DNA from: Terramyces sp. JEL0728
Lineage: Eukaryota > Chytridiomycota > Chytridiomycetes > Rhizophydiales > Terramycetaceae
DNA length: 64,000 bases
Assembly: GCA_027603945.1 (NCBI GenBank)
Contig: JADIIU010000055.1
Coordinates: forward strand, 1-64,000
Direction of reading: 5' to 3'
Shown here: positions 58,446 through 64,000 of the stretch, one piece after another
How the letters are laid out: each line of letters opens with the position of its first letter
Numbering within the stretch: the first letter of the stretch is position 1
The notes under the pieces: model-generated
Seen by the model: only the letters and a program-made list of their open reading frames with translations
Told to the model about the DNA's origin: nothing
The model's database searches: none
Made by a program: the position numbers and the translations under genes

Positions 58446-61400
58446 ATGACCAACAATCTCAATCAAGTTTTGGAAAGTTGTCTCAGTCAAAACCAAGAGA
58501 TTAGAAATCAAGGACAATCGTTATTATCTCAGCTTCAACACCACAAAAGTTTCGATCCCTAATAATAGATTTTTGTGATGAATTATTCTATTTTGTGATA
58601 TCCAACAACCAGCTTGCGAAACGACAATTGGCTGCAGTGACATTAAAGAATTCGGTTGATCAGATCATTTCCAGTGACCCAGCTTCCAAAGAATATCTAA
58701 AAAAAGGTTTGGTTTTACATTTGAATGAACCAAATTCTGCAATCAGGAGCAATATTGCCCTTACAATCTCCAAAATTGCACATTTAGAATGGCCAGAACA
58801 GTGGCCGAATCTATTCTTGGAATTGATTGAATTGTTGAAGGGAGATTTGAATTCGTGTCATGGTGCACTCTCAGTTTTAACCGATTTTGTCAGGGATGAT
58901 TTATCGGACCTCGCTTTTCCTCAAGTTGCACCAATATTATTGCCGGAACTGTACAAAATATTTACTGGAAACGTAATTTCTTTTTACCTAGTATCCCTCA
59001 AATTTGCGCGCCAAAGCAGTGTCAATTTGCAAAGATTTTGTTGAAATGATCTATATGGTAAAAGAGGAACACCCTGAAGCTGTCCCCAACTACCTTGAGC
59101 CATTTATCACCGTTTGGGTCGGGACGTTTACCCAAATCCTCAAAGAGTCTGACAATATCCAAATCAAGAACCAAGTGTTGTTGATCATTGTCAAATTAGT
59201 TCGCGCATTCCCAAAGCAAATGTCGAGCTATATCATGCCGTTTATGGAGACAATCTGGAATGAGGCTACAACCCTGAAAACTGCATACCAAGAAAACTAC
59301 ATCAAAAACAATAACGAAGTCGCCGAAGAAGTTGATTCAGATGGAGAAACTCACTCGCTCAACACAATACTATACTCGTGCTTTGATTATATCCAACAGG
59401 TTTGCAGGAAAAAGGCTGTGAAACCGCTTTTAGAGAACTCTCTTCCTGACATATTTAGAGTGCTGCTGGTATACCTACAGATTACCGATGAAATGGAAAG
59501 TAATTGGAGCAGAGACATGAATCAGTTTGTCCAGGACGATGACGAAGAAGCTTCCGCATACAATGTCCGAATTGCAGTTGAGCAATGTCTCATAGTAATT
59601 TCCGCTTAAATTAGAATCTTATTGATGCTTTCAAAGCAAAGGGAGTCAAAGCTTTATTTGAAGTCTGTGCAGAAAACTTTATTATTTCCAAAGAGCAACG
59701 ACAAGCAGGAAACGCAATGTGGTGGAAACTCAACGAGGCCAGTTTATTTGCGCTTGGCAGATTCCCAGGTGAATTAATCGAACAAGCTCAATCTCTAAAT
59801 ATGGACTATATTTTTACTGATATCGTTGTTAGTGATATGACTTGCCATGGTACTATATGCTAATATCAGACCTTCCATTTTTACAGGGTAGAGCTTTATG
59901 GTTTTCATCTCAGTTTGCCTCTGATTTGCCTGATAATTTGGTGGGGCAATACCTGACTGTATGCGTAGATGCATTGATTTTGCCGCATATCAATTTCGCC
60001 GTAAAGGTGTTTGCAATGAAGGCAGTTAGAGGGTTCTTATCCTCTGGAAAGAAATCTGTTGGTGCCTCACACCAAGCAAATGTGATTAAGGGGCTAGCTT
60101 CCCTTGCTGTCCACGTAAAGGACGATTTATTAATTCTTCTGTTAGAAACTCTGACTCTTGCTGTTGGCATCAACAAAGAAATTACTGCCCAACACGAAGA
60201 GCTGCTGACGAGTGTATTTGTCACTCTCTTGGACGATTGCAGCGAAGGTTTTACCAAACTAATTCAGATTTGTTTATAACTGAATTATTACACGAACTAT
60301 TTACAGAATTGTCTGCGAATGAGCTAATGTCTGCTTCATTCCAAACAAAAATGTTTCCAATCCTGTCAAATGCCATTGATATGGAGCAGGTACCCAAGAA
60401 CCCAACCATATCTGCCACGGCTTTAGATTTGCTTACAGAGTTGATCAAAAATGTCCCTGATCCACTACCAAATGCGTATACAATAGATATTTTCCCAAAA
60501 GTTATGCAAATGATGTTGACTGTTGACGATTCAGGGCTGCTGCAAAATGGACAAGAAACACTCAAGGTATTGGTCAATAGAGATTTTAATGGGATTGCAC
60601 AGTGGAATAATGGCAACCGTGGCGGATTAGACTACCTCCTGGAATTCATTGGGAAAATGTTGGCACCAACCGAATCGGAATCAAGCGCTCTATTCATTGG
60701 GAATTTGATTATTAAACTAATTCAAAAAGGAGACGATTTAATACTTCCGTACATTCCCACATTGCTTACCGCAGTTATCCATAGATTAGACCAGGCAAAG
60801 ATCCCTGCATTCATTGAAACTTTGGTATTGATATTCTGCCACCTGATCCAATCCAAGTCTGCAACAGTAATTGAATTTTTGGCTGGACTGGCAATCAATT
60901 CCTCAACTGGACTGGAAATTTTCCTTCGCAATTGGTGTGAATGCTTTAATGATATTTCAGGAGTGTATGAAACCAAATTAAGGTAACTATCCGTTTATTT
61001 AGTACTAACGCAATGCTGATTCTCTTTTCAAGCGGGGATGCCAGACTTGCAAATGTGACAGTTAAAGGAGACTTGATTATTACAAATACAAGTAACTCTT
61101 GTTTGATATAGAAATAATGACTAGGTCTAGAGCTAAAGCAAATCCAGAACAGTATTCTACGCTAACTTTTCCTCAAAAAGCCGTCGGTCTTTTAATTGGG
61201 GAATACAAGGCTCTCTCTCAGTCAAAAGCAAACCCAAGTTCTTTCAAGGATGAGCATGTATTTGAATACGATGGCGAGTCGGAAGAAGAATGGGAAGGGC
61301 TTTCCGATAACGAAGACCCAGATCCATATGGATACTTCCAAGAAGGCGGCGACGAAAGTGATGATTCGGACCATAAAGACGATCCAGTCTTTACAATCAA

Positions 61401-61518
61401 CCTCAAGGAGAAAATTGAGCTCTTGGTAAAAGAGTGTTGCAGCAATGGAATGCAGCATTTGTTTACTCACTTGGCCAAGCCAGAACAAACTATTGTTCAA
61501 CAGATATTAAATAAATGA
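58446..61518 (+). CDS. IPO9: Importin-9 (Kap114-type karyopherin)
   Basis: Nuclear import receptor for histones, actin and ribosomal proteins. 977 aa of HEAT repeats. Diagnostic parts are LEWPEQWPNLF, the YNVRIAVEQCL block, AQWNNGNRGGLDYLL and the C-terminal MTRSRAKANPEQYSTLTFPQKAV. An acidic stretch (EEEWEGLSDNEDPD) and KDDPVFTINLKEKI follow, as in animal IPO9. Eight exons: 58446-58548, 58569-58972, 58992-59594, 59615-59849, 59870-60247, 60268-60982, 61003-61091 and 61112-61518. Introns are 20, 19, 20, 20, 20, 20 and 20 nt. Confidence 0.9.
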
Positions 61519-61551
61519 TGATGATTTCTAAGCTCATAAAGGTTTGATTCT

Positions 61552-61890
61552 ATGGATTGCATTTTCATCAGTAAGCAGCGTGGTGCATGCATATTCTGTA
61601 ATCATCGCAGAGAAATCATCATCAGCAAACAATACAAGCAACCTAAAGAGTTAGAACTGTTCCAAAAAGAAATTGATATGCTCAGTCAACAGAAATATGC
61701 TATAGCTAGTCTTCATTGTATTCCGACTGGGGCGGCATCAGCGATCATCAGCGCATATATAAGATATTACCTTTGCAATTCCCACCAGCTGTCGTTAAAC
61801 GAAACAACAGCTGGTCCAAATAACCAGATGCCTTGGATTTTTGTGAATTTTTTTCTTTTTTTTTTTGAATTTAAGGGGCTCAAGGGTTAG
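61552..61890 (+). CDS. Doubtful small ORF
   Basis: 112 codons starting with ATG, with CIFCNHRR near the start and a plausible charged helix, then low-complexity Phe-rich residues from a T-run. It lies between importin-9 and velvet 3 on the opposite strand to velvet 3. I recognise nothing, and no intron improves it. It may be chance or a 3' UTR reading frame. Confidence 0.2.
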   Translation: MDCIFISKQRGACIFCNHRREIIISKQYKQPKELELFQKEIDMLSQQKYAIASLHCIPTGAASAIISAYIRYYLCNSHQLSLNETTAGPNNQMPWIFVNFFLFFFEFKGLKG

Positions 61891-62039
61891 GGTTGGACAT
61901 TCTGTTGGAAGACAGCAAATATTAGAGCCAAAGGACTTTTGTCCAATTCAGGTCTATGTCTAGGTCTAGCGGTTGAAAAGCAGATTTCCTTTTTTCGGAC
62001 GATAGCATCAGCCCAAATGCAACTAGAATCAGTAATGGT

Positions 62040-62620
62040 TCAAGCTATGTACTTTTTATTTCTTATATCCACACCCTGCATCTCGAACGACCTTGTGAGG
62101 AGCGTGGGATGTACTCTTGCTTTGTCGTAATGATTAAGCTTATGTATAGTGAATTTGTCGGTTTGTAATTCAGCTGTTGAGGGCACCAGCTCCGACATGT
62201 CCACCAATTGGCAGTAAAACCTGTACTCGCCTGGGGTTTTAATATAGAGATCATTAAATATAAAGAATATCTTGCAGCTGCCGTCTTCAGGATCCGTCAA
62301 CACCAGCCCTTCAACAGTCGTTTTGCCAATCACATTTTCATGGTATCGCTTGAAGGCAGCAGCGCTTCCTACCAAAATATGCTGGACGTTCTTGTCAACT
62401 CCTACTAATACTAAATTACAGATAAACGATCTGGTTTGCAGCTAAAATCAAAAAATAATACTTGCTCCTTTTGCATTTTGGAATTAAAAACAATTTCAAA
62501 AATTGGGATGGGGTTCCTAGGTTATTAAATTAGATACAGATAGGTTTTAGTGTATGGTTTCGCTAGTCCGGCTTCCCTCCCTACTACAGGCTGCTGTCTG
62601 ACTCTAAAAACATATTCCAT
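62040..62620 (-). CDS. Velvet-domain protein 3
   Basis: 179 aa, velvet domain only. FRVRQQPVVGREAGLAKPYTKTYLNPIPIFEI, FICNLVLV, IFFIFNDLYIKTPGEYRF and the terminal LLTRSFEMQGVDIRNKK are the standard landmarks. Exons are 62538-62620, 62462-62516 and 62040-62441, with introns of 21 and 20 nt, both GT-AG. The intron positions differ from the tandem velvet pair at 13-14.5 kb, and the sequence is much more divergent from them, so it is a separate subfamily. A palindrome TTTTTCCGGAAAAA lies 18-31 bp before the start. Confidence 0.88.
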
Positions 62621-63171
62621 TGATTTAGCAGCTGGCTTTTTTCCGGAAAAATTCCTAACCGCCTTGAAAAAAACTTTTAGCCCCTAGATCTGTTTCGATG
62701 CAAACATTTCACAATTTCACAAAAGCACTGGGATTGCATAGTTTATCGTCATAGTGCTCGTTTAAAGGCGCCTGTATGGGCGATCAATACTGCAGAGATT
62801 TTCTGGTTATCAATTGCATATTTCCAAAATCTGAATTTTTAAATGCAATCAAAAGTGAAACATGGCATACCACGACCAAGTATCTCTCATATTATAGTTC
62901 AATTTATTAATCTCTCCTATCCTTTCCCTGATAAATTCTCACGCTAGTAGGAAATTGAACATTTTTCTTTTTGGTGAGATCTGAATGTGTTTTTTTTGAA
63001 AAGGGAGGTACAGATTTTTAACTAAAGTTGATTGAGACAAAATATTGCAATTTGGATTCCTTTTTATCAAGAGTTTACAAAATTATTTCAGAGAAAGAGC
63101 CTTGCTTTGCAAATTCAGTGGACACGCACAATATTCAATCCAACTCTAAGCGTCCCGGCTCTATTAGGCAT
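62621..63171. other. Upstream region of velvet 3
   Basis: 551 nt between velvet 3 (start 62620) and GPATCH11 (stop 63172), both on the minus strand. It contains the palindrome TTTTTCCGGAAAAA at 62638-62651 and is otherwise AT-rich. No gene or RNA was recognised; this is the longest promoter-like gap in the right half of the window. Confidence 0.4.
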
Positions 63172-63924
63172 CTACTCGTCATGGTCTTCTCTCTCATCGC
63201 CTGGACAGTTTCGATCCAAGTCTGCTTCATCTTTAAACACACAACCACACCACACACAATAGAAATATTTTCCCCGGAGATATGTATTTACCAGTTCGAC
63301 TTTTTCAACCAAAGGCTTGGTTTCAAAAGATTCTTCCTCCTGTTCTTCCAGTATTTCAGTGTTATACTGTCCCAATACCCTTGTCGGCTTCTTTTGTAAA
63401 TCGGTTGGCCAATATTCGTTTTCATCAATCCCATTTTGTTCATCCATAGCCATGCAACTTTGGCGCAATTTCTTTAAATCCGATTCGAGCATTTTCTCTT
63501 TATATATTTGCTGTCTATTATTTACAAAGCTTTTAGATTCTTGTTTGGATTTCGTTTCTTTCAACTGCTTATCTTTCACAGTTTCGAATTTGTAGCTTCT
63601 ATTTCCGATCCCAGACTTGTCTTTGGCAGAGTTCAGGGAAATCTGAATAGGTTCAGTTATTGCGTCCTTGGTATTGCCTAACCCTTGGCCCTTTTTGTAG
63701 CCCATCTTTTGCAGCATTTGGAATCCCTTGTTTTCCTCTGTGATTTCGGTTGAAAGCGCTGCATCCAGCTCTTCTCTCCTCTGCAATTCTTTGGGCTTGT
63801 TGTAACTTTTCTCCACTTGCTGGTTGAGCTGCTTTATCCTTTTCTTCTGGTACGACATTTCTTGTGGTTGCTCTTCAACGACAAAATTCATGTAATCATC
63901 TTCATCACTAAGGTCTCTTTTCAT
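63172..63924 (-). CDS. GPATCH11: G-patch domain protein 11
   Basis: 250 aa, no intron. The G-patch (GFQMLQKMGYKKGQGLGNTKDAITEPI, about residues 67-95) would bind and stimulate a DEAH helicase. The C-terminal DUF4187 zinc motif, YLRGKYFYCVWCGCVFKDEADLDRNCPG, has C-x2-C plus a distal Cys. This combination is specific to GPATCH11 (CCDC75). The start is the ATG at 63924; the gene ends with TAG. Confidence 0.88.
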   Translation of the reverse strand: MKRDLSDEDDYMNFVVEEQPQEMSYQKKRIKQLNQQVEKSYNKPKELQRREELDAALSTEITEENKGFQMLQKMGYKKGQGLGNTKDAITEPIQISLNSAKDKSGIGNRSYKFETVKDKQLKETKSKQESKSFVNNRQQIYKEKMLESDLKKLRQSCMAMDEQNGIDENEYWPTDLQKKPTRVLGQYNTEILEEQEEESFETKPLVEKVELVNTYLRGKYFYCVWCGCVFKDEADLDRNCPGDEREDHDE

Positions 63925-63969
63925 GATCTGATTATTTGGCCAATTTTTTTTCCAACATAAAAAACAAAT

Positions 63970-64000
63970 ATGACTGCAAATTCAAATGATGAAATTGAAA
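63970..64000 (+). CDS. Possible start of a gene leaving the window
   Basis: An ATG at 63970 opens a frame (MTANSNDEIE) to the window end, divergent from GPATCH11 with 45 bp between starts, in keeping with the packing elsewhere. Too short to identify. Confidence 0.3.
   Translation, partial: MTANSNDEIE

Noticed and set aside
61881..61896. TTAGGG telomere-like bases (GGGTTAGGGTT)
   Set aside because: Less than two units, located between genes; not a telomere or interstitial array.
63028..63399. Plus-strand ORF opposite GPATCH11
   Set aside because: Overlaps the conserved DUF4187 end of GPATCH11 on the other strand.

Overview
This window is nuclear DNA of a eukaryote with standard stop codons (TAA, TGA and TAG all end genes) and very tight gene packing: roughly 37 protein genes in 64 kb, with stop-to-stop gaps as small as 8 bp and one divergent pair whose start codons are 33 bp apart. 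Three velvet-domain genes point to a fungus. A complete gene for the axonemal central-pair protein SPAG16/PF20, plus CFAP21/EFHB-like, CCDC92/74-like, CCDC112-like and C2orf81-like genes, point to a flagellated stage. Together with the style of the ankyrin-repeat protein, this suggests a zoosporic (chytrid-type) early-diverging fungus. The lineage is an inference.

The dominant feature is the introns. Nearly every apparent frameshift or premature stop in the conserved genes disappears when a GT...AG segment of 18-22 nt is removed. About 100 such introns could be placed by hand, and the exon sums come out divisible by three. The usual form is GTAA at the donor and CTAAY or TTAAY a few bases before the AG, with no pyrimidine tract. 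Two introns break the length rule. One is 65 nt, in the tryptophanyl-tRNA synthetase gene. The other is 109 nt, in the PP2A catalytic subunit gene, and it is exactly five intron-sized GT...AG units laid end to end with AG|GT at every joint. A second PP2A-type gene 8 kb away has a single 20-nt intron at the same codon position. This stacked-intron array is the best candidate for something undescribed. A few introns use GC-AG, and one appears to use GT-GG.

Layout: 1-8.8 kb holds a secreted EXORDIUM-like protein (cut by the window edge), an ABCC/MRP transporter, an unknown protein, an epoxide hydrolase and a seven-helix membrane protein with a Cys-rich ectodomain. 9.1-12.8 kb holds two tandem membrane-anchored phosphoesterases sharing a 395-nt identical tract (gene conversion or very recent exchange) and a small TATA-driven membrane ORF. 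13.0-17.8 kb holds two tandem velvet genes, a cystathionine-beta-synthase relative without the PLP-lysine region, and a protein with a duplicated, unrecognised double zinc-ligand module. 17.9-25.7 kb interleaves three HSL-type alpha/beta hydrolases with a PP2A-like phosphatase and SDA1. 25.9-33.8 kb holds SPAG16, PP2A, a CCDC92-like protein and mitochondrial Lon. 33.9-43.4 kb is one giant ALFY/WDFY3-type BEACH gene with 15 exons.

43.4-64 kb holds a C2orf81-like gene, a large membrane protein, a small zinc-finger gene, GPN3, a CKAP2-like protein, CFAP21/EFHB, CCDC112, a small Cys/His protein, a DHHC palmitoyltransferase, an ankyrin protein, TrpRS, GTF3C6, importin-9, a third velvet gene and GPATCH11. 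I recognised no rRNA, tRNA, transposon or CRISPR array.
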